From WHSV01 sp050693895 (GTDB taxonomy: Bacteria; Actinomycetota; CADDZG01; WHSQ01): a DNA stretch of 64,000 nucleotides. Position 1 is the first letter of the stretch. Each line of letters begins with the position of its first letter. Below the pieces are notes generated by a model. The model was not told where the DNA came from. It made no database searches and saw only the letters and a program-made list of their open reading frames with translations. Below are positions 34,387-43,047 of this stretch, in pieces. The stretch spans positions 1 through 64,000 of the forward strand of contig JBOGWS010000117.1 in assembly GCA_050693895.1 (NCBI GenBank). The letters are read 5' to 3'. The translations under genes and the position numbers were made by a program.

Positions 34387-35153
34387 ACCTCAGGCTCGAC
34401 CTCGCCTACAACGGCGCGCCGTTTCACGGTTTCGCACGACAGAGCGACGTTCGTACGGTGCAGGGCGATGTAGAGCGAGCGCTCGGCCGGCTGTTCGGAC
34501 GCGAGCTGAGCTCTGTCTGCGCCGGCCGCACGGACACGGGCGTTCATGCGCTCGGCCAAGTCATGAACGTGCCGGAGGTACCGGCAACCGCGCACCTTCC
34601 GGAGGCCATGGACGCGCTGAACGGGATGCTCGGCCCAGCGATCTCGATCTCCCGGTGTGAGAGGGTGCCGGATGACTTCTCCGCCCGCTTCTCCGCTCGG
34701 TCCCGCTTCTACGTCTACGCAATCCTCGATACCCCCATCCCGGACCCTTGGCTCGCGCCCTCGAGTCTGTGGCACCGAAAGCCCCTCGATCTCGAGGCGA
34801 TGAACGAGGCCGCCGGGCACCTAATCGGTCATCACGACTTCTCTTCGTTCGGACGTGTTGCCGAGGGGGCGTCGGCGGAACGCAATCTTTTCGAGCTCCG
34901 CTGCTCGCGCGCCGGGAAGTTGATCAAGATCCGTGCCAGGGCCAACGCCTTCGTCCAGCAGATGGTCCGCTCACTCGTCGGGACGCTCGTCTACGTCGGC
35001 GAGGGCCGAATGGCTCCCGACCTGATGCCTGGCATTCTCGGGGGCCGGGACCGGTCCCTGGCGGGTCCGGTCGCCCCGCCGCACGGCCTGTGCTTGGTGG
35101 CGGTCGAATACGACGACGGCTGGAGCGGGCCTGGCCACTCTTCGGAGATCTGA
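34383..35153 (+). CDS. truA: tRNA pseudouridine(38-40) synthase, probable CTG start
   Basis: TruA converts uridines 38-40 of the tRNA anticodon arm to pseudouridine. The catalytic Asp is D51 in CAGRTDTGVHALGQV. The first ordinary start codon in the frame is GTG at 34458, but that would remove the conserved N-terminal strand LRLDLAYNGAPFHGFARQ and its RTVQ segment, which are clearly encoded upstream. The frame is open back to a stop at 34338 with no ATG, GTG or TTG, so the best start is the CTG at 34383, overlapping the rplQ stop as CTGA, probably with translational coupling. Length from there is 256 residues, normal for the family. Confidence 0.85.
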   Translation: MNLRLDLAYNGAPFHGFARQSDVRTVQGDVERALGRLFGRELSSVCAGRTDTGVHALGQVMNVPEVPATAHLPEAMDALNGMLGPAISISRCERVPDDFSARFSARSRFYVYAILDTPIPDPWLAPSSLWHRKPLDLEAMNEAAGHLIGHHDFSSFGRVAEGASAERNLFELRCSRAGKLIKIRARANAFVQQMVRSLVGTLVYVGEGRMAPDLMPGILGGRDRSLAGPVAPPHGLCLVAVEYDDGWSGPGHSSEI

Positions 35154-35157
35154 CCCC

Positions 35158-35175
35158 GCTCGGCGAGGCTTTTTC
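35158..35175 (+). terminator. Weak candidate terminator after truA
   Basis: A short GC-rich CTC-GGC-GAG stem is followed directly by five T residues, a few bases after the truA stop. The stem is short, so the call is tentative, but its position between truA and the rplM promoter fits the end of the alpha gene group. Confidence 0.3.
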
Positions 35176-35241
35176 TCCAACGAGTGGCCGACTGAGGGTG
35201 AGCGGCCCCAGGAAGCCCGAAGGCGCGCCCGAAAAGGCGAT

Positions 35242-35271
35242 TTGACCTGCACAAACGGTCGCGGCTATCCT
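35242..35271 (+). promoter_or_regulatory. Promoter of rplM-rpsI
   Basis: TTGACC (35242-35247) and TATCCT (35266-35271) with an 18-nt spacer. Transcription would start near 35278, about 45 nt before rplM. Confidence 0.65.
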
Positions 35272-35321
35272 CGCCTCTCCCGTACGCCACCGTCTAGCGT
35301 GGCGCGCACCCGAGAGGAACC

Positions 35322-35813
35322 ATGAAGACCCACTCAACAACGCCATCCGACATCACGCGCGAGTGGCACCTCGTCGACGCCGACGGAGTCGTGCTCGGCC
35401 GCCTCGCATCCGAGGTAGCTAAGCTGCTGCGCGGGAAGCACAAGCCCTACTTCGCCCCGCACCTCGACTGCGGCGACCACGTAGTGGTCACGAATGCGGC
35501 CAAGGTGCTCATGACCGGCAACAAGCTGACCGACAAGAAGTACTACCGCCACTCCGGCTACCCCGGCGGTCTCAAGGAAGTGTCCTACGAGAGGCTCATG
35601 ACCGAGAAGCCGGAGTTCGCCATTGAGAAGGCGGTCAAGGGAATGCTCCCATCGAACAAGCTGGGGAGGCAGATGGCCAAGAAGCTCAAGGTCTATGCCG
35701 GTCCGGCACATCCTCACGGGGCGCAAAATCCCAAGACCCTTGATCTGAAGCAGGTTGCGGCTCCACACGACCCGGAGCAGGCGCACACCATCGAGGAGGT
35801 TGCTGGTGGCTGA
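35322..35813 (+). CDS. rplM: 50S ribosomal protein L13
   Basis: L13 is an early assembly protein of the 50S subunit. The 163 residues show WHLVDADGVVLGRLASEVAKLLRGKHKP and YYRHSGYPGGLKE, with the AVKGMLPSNKLGRQMAKKLKVYAG block. It runs about 15 residues longer than the common form at the C-terminus. The rpsI ribosome site, AGGAGG at 35794-35799, and its start lie inside the end of this gene. Confidence 0.97.
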   Translation: MKTHSTTPSDITREWHLVDADGVVLGRLASEVAKLLRGKHKPYFAPHLDCGDHVVVTNAAKVLMTGNKLTDKKYYRHSGYPGGLKEVSYERLMTEKPEFAIEKAVKGMLPSNKLGRQMAKKLKVYAGPAHPHGAQNPKTLDLKQVAAPHDPEQAHTIEEVAGG

Positions 35814-36198
35814 CGTACTAACCAGGGCCACGGGGCGCCGCAAGGAATCGGTATGCCGTGCTCGCTTCGTACCGGGAACCGGCCAGTGGTCCATCAACGG
35901 GCGTCCGTTCGAGGACTATTTCCAAAGCCCCACGCACCGGATGATCATCACCGAGCCACTCCGCATGACCAACACCGAAGGTCGCTACGACATCATCGCC
36001 AAGATCGAGGGCGGTGGCACATCGGGCCAGGCGGGAGCTCTTCGCCACGCCATCGCCCGGGCTTTGGCAGACCTGGATCCCGACCTTCGCGGCATCCTCA
36101 AGAAAGCGGGCTTTCTCACTCGAGACGCGCGCGAGAAGGAGCGCCGGAAGTACGGGCTCAAGAAGGCGCGCAAGGCACCCCAGTACTCCAAGCGTTAG
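35806..36198 (+). CDS. rpsI: 30S ribosomal protein S9
   Basis: S9 reaches the P-site tRNA with its basic C-terminal tail. The GTG at 35806, 6 nt after AGGAGG and overlapping the rplM stop by 8 nt, gives 130 residues. Conserved segments are TGRRKESVCRARFVPGTG, GGGTSGQAGALRHAIARAL and the end KKARKAPQYSKR. Confidence 0.96.
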   Translation: MADVLTRATGRRKESVCRARFVPGTGQWSINGRPFEDYFQSPTHRMIITEPLRMTNTEGRYDIIAKIEGGGTSGQAGALRHAIARALADLDPDLRGILKKAGFLTRDAREKERRKYGLKKARKAPQYSKR

Positions 36199-36546
36199 AG
36201 GCCGTCCAAAACGTGCTTGCCAAGGGCGTTTCGGGCCCTCGTGCAGACGATCCGGGGCAAGTCTGAGGATTCACAATCGCCAGGCGGCACTGAATCCATA
36301 AACTTGGCCCAACAGGGGGTCTCGGGCCACGAGAGTCCCCCAGAGTGGGCGATCTAGCCCCCAGGTAAGGACGATTCGGTTTTCCCCTCCAGGGCGGCAG
36401 GGGACGGCCCGTGCGCCAGCGAAGTGTAGTGGGAAGCAGCAGCTCGCCCCACGCAGCGTGACGGAGGTGTAACCCTCCGGTCCCGGTGGTAATAGCTCAG
36501 AGCAGGTGGACGCATGCCGGGGAGATCGAAGAGGGGACGTTTTTAG
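36199..36546 (+). other. Non-coding gap between rpsI and the mce operon
   Basis: About 350 nt with no credible gene. It contains a hairpin at 36315-36341, a GGGC/GCCC hairpin near 36347-36360 and a CGGAGG/CCTCCG hairpin at 36462-36479. A weak promoter-like pair, GGGACG (36401-36406) and TGTAGT (36425-36430) with 18 nt between, could serve the mce operon. No known riboswitch class is recognised. Confidence 0.45.
36315..36341 (+). terminator. Hairpin after rpsI, possible terminator
   Basis: GGGGGTCTCG (36315-36324) pairs with CGAGA and CCCCC (36330-36341), leaving a GT bulge; the loop is GGCCA. No T run follows. It is the strongest stem between rpsI and the mce genes. Confidence 0.4.
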
Positions 36547-37356
36547 TTGGCAACCCGGGTGGAAGGGCGAAGGCCCTCTCGGATTCTCGAAACCCGATTC
36601 TTCAAGTGGATGGGCGAGGCCGGTCAGATGTTCGCGGTCGGTCTCGAGTCCCTTCACGTCCTCTTCCGTCGCCCCTGGCCGCGCGCCGAGTTCATCGACC
36701 AGGTCTGGTTTCTGGTCAAGGTCACCACCGTTCCCACCATTCTCGTTTCGATTCCCTTCGGGATGATCATCTCGCTGCACGTCGGATCGTTCCTGACCGA
36801 GCTTGGGTCCGAGGCGCACCTCGGTGCGGCCATGGTCCTGGCCGTGGTCCGCGAGGCAGCTCCGGTGGCCACCGCTCTGCTCATTGCGGGCGCAGGCGGG
36901 TCGGCAATGTGTGCCGACCTTGGTTCTCGCCGCATCAGGGACGAGATAGACGCAATGCAGGTTCTGGGCATCGATCCCGTGCAGCGTCTCATCATGCCTC
37001 GTCTGATCGCCGCCGCTCTCGTTGCGCTGTTGCTCGATGCAGTCGTCTCGATTGCAGGCATCGCCGGTGGCTGGTTTTTTGCGGTGATCGTCCAGCACGG
37101 GACCTCTTCTAGCTACTTTTCATCCTTCAACGAACTCAGCCAGATGGCCGACCTCTGGGTCGCACTGTTGAAGGCGGTTCTGTTCGGCTACGTCGCGGGC
37201 ATGGTGGCTTGCTACAAGGGGTACTTCGTGCACGGCGGTCCGAAGGGCGTCGGCGACGCGGTTAACCAGGCCGTGGTCGTCACCTTCCTTCTGCTCTTCT
37301 TCATGAACTTCGTACTGACCGCCCTGTACTTCAACTTCATCCCCCAAAAGGTCTGA
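36547..37356 (+). CDS. YrbE/MlaE-type ABC permease, first of the mce operon
   Basis: A 269-residue inner-membrane protein with about five or six hydrophobic segments. It belongs to the MlaE/YrbE permease family that forms the membrane part of Mce lipid importers. The family motif around residues 100-145 is visible: VREAAPVATALLIAGAGGSAMCADLGSRRIRDEIDAMQVLGIDP, including the EIDA-MQVLG coupling segment that meets the ATPase. The start is TTG with a GAGGGGA site about 10 nt upstream. The second permease begins 4 nt after its stop. No MceG/MlaF ATPase gene is in the window, so the pump partner must be encoded elsewhere. Confidence 0.9.
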   Translation: MATRVEGRRPSRILETRFFKWMGEAGQMFAVGLESLHVLFRRPWPRAEFIDQVWFLVKVTTVPTILVSIPFGMIISLHVGSFLTELGSEAHLGAAMVLAVVREAAPVATALLIAGAGGSAMCADLGSRRIRDEIDAMQVLGIDPVQRLIMPRLIAAALVALLLDAVVSIAGIAGGWFFAVIVQHGTSSSYFSSFNELSQMADLWVALLKAVLFGYVAGMVACYKGYFVHGGPKGVGDAVNQAVVVTFLLLFFMNFVLTALYFNFIPQKV

Positions 37357-37360
37357 CGCG

Positions 37361-38209
37361 ATGGCCACTCGTGTACTCAGACGACCGAATATCGGAGGCA
37401 GGACTGTTCGTAAGGTCGCGGCTCCTTTCGAGGAGGGCGTCGACCAGGCGAGGTTTTACGTCCGTTGTATGAAGGCCCTTCCGCCGGCTCTGCGTTACCG
37501 AGGCGTCATTCTCAATCTCATCTCCGATATCACGATCGGTGTCGGAGCACTCCTGTTCGGGGCCGGGATGTTCTTCGTCATCTTCTCGATGGCTTTCTTC
37601 ACCGGTACCCAGGTGGGTCTCGAGGGTTTCCAGGGTCTCCAACAGATCGGTGCCGAGGCTTTCGTTGGACTGATCTCGTCATTCGCCAATACGCGTGAGA
37701 TCACACCGCTCGTCGCGGGCGTTGCCCTGGCGGCGCAGGTCGGTTGCGGATATACGGCCGAGCTGGGCGCGGCGCGCATCTCCGAGGAGATCGATGCGCT
37801 GGAAGTGATGGCGGTCCCGCCGATGGTCTACATGGTGGCGACTCGCATCTGGGCCGCGCTCATCACCATGATTCCTCTGTACCTGGCGGCTCTTTTCTCC
37901 TCCTTCCTCGCAACGCAGGCCATCGTTACGAAGTTCTTCGAGTTGAGCTCGGGCACGTACACGCATTACTTCCAGTTGTTCCTTCCGGCGACCGACATCT
38001 TCTACAGCCTGATAAAGGCCGTCATCTTCGCCGTCGTCGTGACACTGATCCACTGCTACTACGGCTACAACGCATCGGGCGGCCCAGCCGGAGTGGGAAT
38101 CGCGACCGGTAAGGCGATCCGCATGTCCATCGTCGTTGTAGTCATCCTGAACCTTTTCCTTTCGCTGCTCATGTGGGGCGGCGGCGACACGATTGCGATC
38201 GCGGGATGA
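37361..38209 (+). CDS. YrbE/MlaE-type ABC permease, second of the mce operon
   Basis: A 282-residue paralogue of the preceding permease, expected to pair with it in the transporter core. The motif region reads REITPLVAGVALAAQVGCGYTAELGAARISEEIDALEVMAVPP. A long cytoplasmic N-terminus of about 45 residues precedes the first membrane segment. ATG start; the stop overlaps the ATG of the first mce gene (ATGA). Confidence 0.9.
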   Translation: MATRVLRRPNIGGRTVRKVAAPFEEGVDQARFYVRCMKALPPALRYRGVILNLISDITIGVGALLFGAGMFFVIFSMAFFTGTQVGLEGFQGLQQIGAEAFVGLISSFANTREITPLVAGVALAAQVGCGYTAELGAARISEEIDALEVMAVPPMVYMVATRIWAALITMIPLYLAALFSSFLATQAIVTKFFELSSGTYTHYFQLFLPATDIFYSLIKAVIFAVVVTLIHCYYGYNASGGPAGVGIATGKAIRMSIVVVVILNLFLSLLMWGGGDTIAIAG

Positions 38210-39264
38210 GCAAGCGGCTTTTCACCATCGCGGTCGGCAGCCTCGTGACGGTTCTTGTGGGAGCAGGAATCTGGTTCTCCGTGCGCGCGGCGTACGGAGC
38301 GTTCGATGACGCCTACTACGTGACGGTCGACATCGACAGAGCTGGCCAGCAGATGAAACCCGGGCTGGACGTGCGGGTGAAGGGCGTCGAGGTGGGCGAG
38401 ATCGCCAGGATCGATCTCGTCGAGCGCCGGGCCCGACTTCAGCTGAAGATCGCCGAGGAATACAAGATTCCTCAGGACGTCGAGGCCGTCATCTCGTTGA
38501 AGACTCCGCTCGGCGCCAAGTACGTCGACCTGAAGTTCCCGGCCGATGCCGAGGGTCCGTTCCTCGCCGATGGAGACATCATCGACGATGCACACATAGG
38601 ACCGGAGCTCGAGGACCTTCTCGCCGACGGAACCGCGGTGCTCGAGGCTGTCGATCCGAATGACGCCGCGACGGTCATCAGCGAGCTGGCTGAAGGTGTC
38701 CGCAACAATAGCGACTACATCCAGCGTGGCCTGGACGCCAACAGCGACCTCGCCGGTCTCTTCGCGCGTACGGTCGACCCGCAGCTCGAGGCCTTGCAGG
38801 ACCTTGAGGTCCTGTTCGGCGTACTGAAGGACAAGGGTGTCGACCTCAACTTGCTGGCGGATGCCATCAACGAGGGAGCACCCGTCTACGCCTCCGAGGA
38901 GGCCCAAGCGAACCTCGATCGGGCGCTGAAGGCGGTGCAGCCGTTCTCCGAGGACCTGGCCGACCTCCTGATCCTCCAGCGAGCGGACTTCCGCCGGATG
39001 TACAACGAGGGCGACAAGGTCCTCCAGACGATTGCCGACAGGCCGCAGGGACTCGACAACCTGGTCAACGGCCTCTACCGCTACACGTTCAAGCTCGGCC
39101 AGCCCATCGGTGACGACTTCATGATGGGCGACGGCAGCGCGGGGGCCGGCTTCACGGCCTTCATCGGCGGCAACGACCAAGAGGAAGAAGTGAAGCAGAT
39201 CTGCACGGTCTTTCCACCAGAGGTCGCCGCGGTCGTTCCCGCTTGTCAGGGGCAGGGCGAATGA
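38206..39264 (+). CDS. Mce family protein 1
   Basis: A 352-residue substrate-binding-type subunit of an Mce lipid transporter. An N-terminal membrane anchor (residues 4-25) is followed by the MCE/MlaD domain at about residues 35-125, with the typical GLDVRVKGVEVGEIARID turn and LKTPLGAKYVDL. The remainder is helical and probably forms part of a periplasmic tunnel. Start at 38206 within the ATGA overlap with the permease gene; an earlier in-frame start lies inside that gene. Confidence 0.9.
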   Translation: MSKRLFTIAVGSLVTVLVGAGIWFSVRAAYGAFDDAYYVTVDIDRAGQQMKPGLDVRVKGVEVGEIARIDLVERRARLQLKIAEEYKIPQDVEAVISLKTPLGAKYVDLKFPADAEGPFLADGDIIDDAHIGPELEDLLADGTAVLEAVDPNDAATVISELAEGVRNNSDYIQRGLDANSDLAGLFARTVDPQLEALQDLEVLFGVLKDKGVDLNLLADAINEGAPVYASEEAQANLDRALKAVQPFSEDLADLLILQRADFRRMYNEGDKVLQTIADRPQGLDNLVNGLYRYTFKLGQPIGDDFMMGDGSAGAGFTAFIGGNDQEEEVKQICTVFPPEVAAVVPACQGQGE

Positions 39265-40412
39265 GGGTCGCCAAGGCCATGCTGCTGAAGGTGATCGTGT
39301 TCACGATCGTCTGCTCCATCTTGACCGTCGCGCTGGGTGTGAAGCTGGCGAACTCGCGGCTCTTCGCGGATACCTACGACATGAAAGCCGAGTTCGAAGA
39401 CGCCACCGGGGTTCTCAAGGGAGATGCGGTAAAAATCGCCGGCGTAGACGTCGGCCGCGTCACGGGCACCGAGATCGAGGACGGCAAGGCGGTTCTCAGC
39501 TTCAACGTCGACAAAGAGATTCAGTTGCCACAGGACTCCGAGGTCGCCATCCGCTGGCGAAACGTGCTCGGTCAGCGCTTCGTCTACATCTACCCCGGCG
39601 ACGATGATGTGCGCTGGGACGAGGGCGACACAATTCCACTGAGCCATACCAACGACGTTGCCGATATCGGCGAGTTCCTGAACCGAGTTGGCCCGATCCT
39701 CAAGGCCATCGATCCCGAGCAGGCCAACGCGTTCCTGGATGCCGTGAACACCGCACTTGCCAGTAACGAGGAAAACATCCGAACGCTGCTCGATGCGGGG
39801 GCGAGCCTCGCTGCGGATCTAAGCGAGCGGGACAGTCACATCGCAAGAACCATCACCAATGCCGACACGATCATGGAGGCTTTCGCGAGCCAGGATGATC
39901 AGATCGCCAGCATCATCGACGATCTCGACAACGTGTCCGGCGTTCTTGCAAGTCGCACGGACGACGTGAACCAACTCGTTACGAACTTTGCCGACGTCCA
40001 AGATCAACTGGACGAGTTGCTGGCTACAAGTGCTTCAAACATCGACGCGACAATCGGTTCCCTGGACTCGGTGTCCAGGACGCTCTCGGCCAACGAGAGA
40101 AACCTCGGCCGCACCCTGCGGTCTACGCCAGGTGGGATCTCGAACTACTTCCAGACCTCGGCCTGGGGCGAGTGGTTCAACGTGCGCCTCGTAGAGCTCG
40201 TGGTTCAGGACGGCGAGAGCAACGATCTCGTGCGTCAGCGTGAGAACGAGGACATCCAGCGTTGCGAGAACTGCGGCGGGAGAGGCCAGGGCGGAACCGA
40301 ACAGGTATCGAACGACAACAATGGCGGAAACGGTTCCTCCGGGGGCTCGAGTGACCCTGCCGAGAACGTCGGGTCGCTGCTGCGGTTCAGCCTTACGGGG
40401 GACGAGCGATGA
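39261..40412 (+). CDS. Mce family protein 2
   Basis: 383 residues with an N-terminal membrane segment (residues 5-25) and an MCE domain at about 38-125 (GDAVKIAGVDVGRVTGTEIEDG, RWRNVLGQRFVYIYPG). Long helical segments follow, including Asn/Asp/Leu-rich repeats characteristic of the tunnel-forming helices. The C-terminus has a CENC pair and a Gly-, Asn- and Ser-rich tail. ATGA overlap on both sides. Confidence 0.9.
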   Translation: MRVAKAMLLKVIVFTIVCSILTVALGVKLANSRLFADTYDMKAEFEDATGVLKGDAVKIAGVDVGRVTGTEIEDGKAVLSFNVDKEIQLPQDSEVAIRWRNVLGQRFVYIYPGDDDVRWDEGDTIPLSHTNDVADIGEFLNRVGPILKAIDPEQANAFLDAVNTALASNEENIRTLLDAGASLAADLSERDSHIARTITNADTIMEAFASQDDQIASIIDDLDNVSGVLASRTDDVNQLVTNFADVQDQLDELLATSASNIDATIGSLDSVSRTLSANERNLGRTLRSTPGGISNYFQTSAWGEWFNVRLVELVVQDGESNDLVRQRENEDIQRCENCGGRGQGGTEQVSNDNNGGNGSSGGSSDPAENVGSLLRFSLTGDER

Positions 40413-41689
40413 AGCTCAGGGGAGCCCTCCACAAGTCGTTTCTCGAGAGGAACCAGAAGCTCATCGGCTTTCTCGGTGTGCTGGTGGTGATCCTCGGGAC
40501 CGGGTTCTCGCTCTTGCTGTCGGGTGGGTTCTTTCGAGACACGTACTCGGTGAGAGCGCACTTCGCCGATGCGGCGGGGCTCAAGGCCAGCGATGACGTT
40601 CAGGTGGCGGGCTTGGACGCCGGCACCATCGGATCGGTAGAGATCGAGGGCGGCGCCGTCGTCGTCGAGCTCAAGATCGACGAGGGCGTCGAGATGCCAC
40701 GAGATGCTAACGCCGAGATCGTCATCGAAACCCTTCTTGGGCGGAAGGCGGTCCGCCTCGATGGTGGAAGCAGCGGTGAGATGCTCGGCGACGGAGACGA
40801 GATCACCCTTGAGAACACCAGAACGCCGGTCGAGTTGCTCGATCTGGCAAACAGATCTCGGCCCTTGCTCGATCGCTCGGATCCTCGAGCCTTCCAGGAC
40901 TTCATGGATCAGATCACCGCGGTTACCAAGGGCAAGAGCTTGCAGGTATCGACGCTCATCAGTGGGCTGGGGGATGTGACGGATGCCGTCGACTCGCGCA
41001 AGCGCGAGCTTTCACGTCTGCTCGAGTCGTTCAACACTCTGGGGGCCACGTTTGCGGAGAAGGACGACACGTTGGTCTCGCTGATCGACAACCTCAATGT
41101 CGTCCTGACGAACCTCTCGGAGAGGTCCGACGACGTCGAGAGACTGCTCGAGTCCACGGATTCCGCCTCACACGCGACCGCGGACCTAGTTCGGCGAAAC
41201 CGGCCGGCGCTCGACCGGGCTCTGTCTCAGTTGCACGACTCTCTCGAGGTAGTCGACCGTCACCAGGTCGATCTTGCGGCGACCATCTCCTACCTCCACG
41301 ACTCGGTGGAGGGTTACTCGAGCGTCGCCTACTCGGCCGGAGGCACCTACGACAACCGCTGGGCGAACATCTTCGTTCAGAGCCTGGGCCCCGTTGGTAT
41401 CGACGCCTTCTTTGGGCCGTGCGGCACCTTTGACAACGCCCTCGACGATCTCCTGGGCGAAGATCCGCGCGACTGTGACGAGCGAGCCGAGTACGGCGAC
41501 GGCTACGGCGGCGGCAACAACGAGGATGGATCGAACGGAAGCGGCGGGTCGCCCCAGGCCGAGGAGCCACCCGAGACGGTTGCGGAGCGTGAACAGGACG
41601 ATGGCCTGGGTGGGGACGTCGGCGACCTCATCGACAACGTCACGGGCGACTCGACCCTGACGGACGACCTGAGGGGGTTGTTGCCGTGA
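40409..41689 (+). CDS. Mce family protein 3
   Basis: 426 residues with a membrane anchor near residues 18-40 and an MCE domain at about 47-130 (SDDVQVAGLDAGTIGSVEIEGG, IETLLGRKAVRL). A long helical middle follows, then a region with GPCGTFDNALDDLLGEDPRDC and a Gly/Asn/Asp-rich end. The overlap with the next gene is the usual 4 nt, with a GTG start there. Confidence 0.9.
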   Translation: MKLRGALHKSFLERNQKLIGFLGVLVVILGTGFSLLLSGGFFRDTYSVRAHFADAAGLKASDDVQVAGLDAGTIGSVEIEGGAVVVELKIDEGVEMPRDANAEIVIETLLGRKAVRLDGGSSGEMLGDGDEITLENTRTPVELLDLANRSRPLLDRSDPRAFQDFMDQITAVTKGKSLQVSTLISGLGDVTDAVDSRKRELSRLLESFNTLGATFAEKDDTLVSLIDNLNVVLTNLSERSDDVERLLESTDSASHATADLVRRNRPALDRALSQLHDSLEVVDRHQVDLAATISYLHDSVEGYSSVAYSAGGTYDNRWANIFVQSLGPVGIDAFFGPCGTFDNALDDLLGEDPRDCDERAEYGDGYGGGNNEDGSNGSGGSPQAEEPPETVAEREQDDGLGGDVGDLIDNVTGDSTLTDDLRGLLP

Positions 41690-43047
41690 CGAAGAAGTTC
41701 GTGGGGACGGCCCTCCTCCTGATAGCTGCGCTCGTCGCATCTGCCTTCACCATCGCGGACGCGCGCAACGACGAGCGCTACATGACGGCTTACTTCGACC
41801 GAGCCGTTCAGGTCTTCCCGGGCAACTCCGTGCGAGTGCTGGGAGTCGATATCGGCCGCGTCACTAACGTCGAGGTCGCGGACGACCAGACCCAGGTCGC
41901 CGTCACCTTCAAGATCGAGGACGAGGACGCCAAGCTCCCCGCCGACGTCGAGGCGACGCTCATCCCGGTCTCGCTGCTCGGCGAGCGCTACGTGCAACTG
42001 TTTCCCGCCTACGAGGGCGGGCCGACCTTCGAAGACGACGAAATACACATTGAGCGAACGAGCGTTCCCGTGGAACAAGATGAGCTGCTTCGGAGCCTTC
42101 AGGACTACTTCGGGGAACTTGATCCCGAGAGGGTCGGCGAGTTCGTCTCGAACACCGCCGAGATCCTGGACGGCAACGGTCAGGATCTCAACCGTCTGAT
42201 CAAGAGTGGATCAAGCGTCATCGAGACACTCTCGAACAAGCGCGACACGTTGTCCGAGTTGATCGTGAACTTCAATGAAGTGACTCAGACGCTCAAGGGC
42301 AGGCAGAGCGAGATCGCCACGCTCATCGATACCTACAATGTCGTTCTGCGAACCCTCAACGCCAATCGCGATTCACTCGAGGGGACCATCACCGGACTGA
42401 CCGAGGCTTCTGCTCAGCTGGCCAGTCTGCTCGTCGAGCACAGGGACCCCCTGGGTCAGGACGTAAAGACTCTGACGAGGACCGTCCGGACGCTCGATCG
42501 CAACGTCGAACGCCTCGGCCGCACGGGACATTGGGCGAACCGACTGTTCGAGGGCGCGTCCAAGGCAGTCGACTACGAAAAGGACTGGCTCAGGCTGAAC
42601 AACCAGGGCGATCCGCTCGTCGAGCTGCTCGAGTTTCGGCTGCGCGACCGGCTGATCGGCGTCTGCCTGCGTCTTGGAGTCCAGGAGTGCTCAACGCCGG
42701 AGTTCTGGTCGGGCGAGATGCCCAGCATGTTCTGCCTCCCCAGTTCATGCCCCAAGGGTCAATCGAAGAAAAGCCCGGGAGACCAGCTCAACGACGCAAT
42801 CGCCGAGCTTCCGCCCGCGGTCGGCGACGAACTCGAGCAGGAGCTGCGGCCTCCCGACGTCGGACCCGACGACAAGAAGCCGAAGAACTGCAAGGACGCA
42901 AAGCATCCGAAGAAATGCAGGCTCAGGAAGTTGCTCGACCCCGGCCAGACGCTCGACGAACTGCTCGATGAGCTCGGCAAGGACCTGGACGAGATCAAAG
43001 GTCCGCTCATCGACGACCTCCTGAAGGACGGTGGCGTGCTCCCATGA
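41686..43047 (+). CDS. Mce family protein 4
   Basis: 453 residues, the largest Mce of this operon. Membrane anchor at residues 5-23, MCE domain at about 30-115 (NSVRVLGVDIGRVTNVEV, PVSLLGERYVQLFPAYEG), then extended helices. The C-terminal quarter contains several cysteines and a Lys/Asp-rich segment, the cysteines probably paired outside the membrane. GTG start inside the end of the previous gene; ATGA junction to the next gene. Confidence 0.9.
   Translation: MTKKFVGTALLLIAALVASAFTIADARNDERYMTAYFDRAVQVFPGNSVRVLGVDIGRVTNVEVADDQTQVAVTFKIEDEDAKLPADVEATLIPVSLLGERYVQLFPAYEGGPTFEDDEIHIERTSVPVEQDELLRSLQDYFGELDPERVGEFVSNTAEILDGNGQDLNRLIKSGSSVIETLSNKRDTLSELIVNFNEVTQTLKGRQSEIATLIDTYNVVLRTLNANRDSLEGTITGLTEASAQLASLLVEHRDPLGQDVKTLTRTVRTLDRNVERLGRTGHWANRLFEGASKAVDYEKDWLRLNNQGDPLVELLEFRLRDRLIGVCLRLGVQECSTPEFWSGEMPSMFCLPSSCPKGQSKKSPGDQLNDAIAELPPAVGDELEQELRPPDVGPDDKKPKNCKDAKHPKKCRLRKLLDPGQTLDELLDELGKDLDEIKGPLIDDLLKDGGVLP

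Noticed and set aside
34458..35153. truA starting at GTG 34458
   Set aside because: Would remove the conserved TruA N-terminal strand encoded upstream.
36199..36546. tRNA or known riboswitch before the mce operon
   Set aside because: No cloverleaf or known riboswitch core could be made out by eye.
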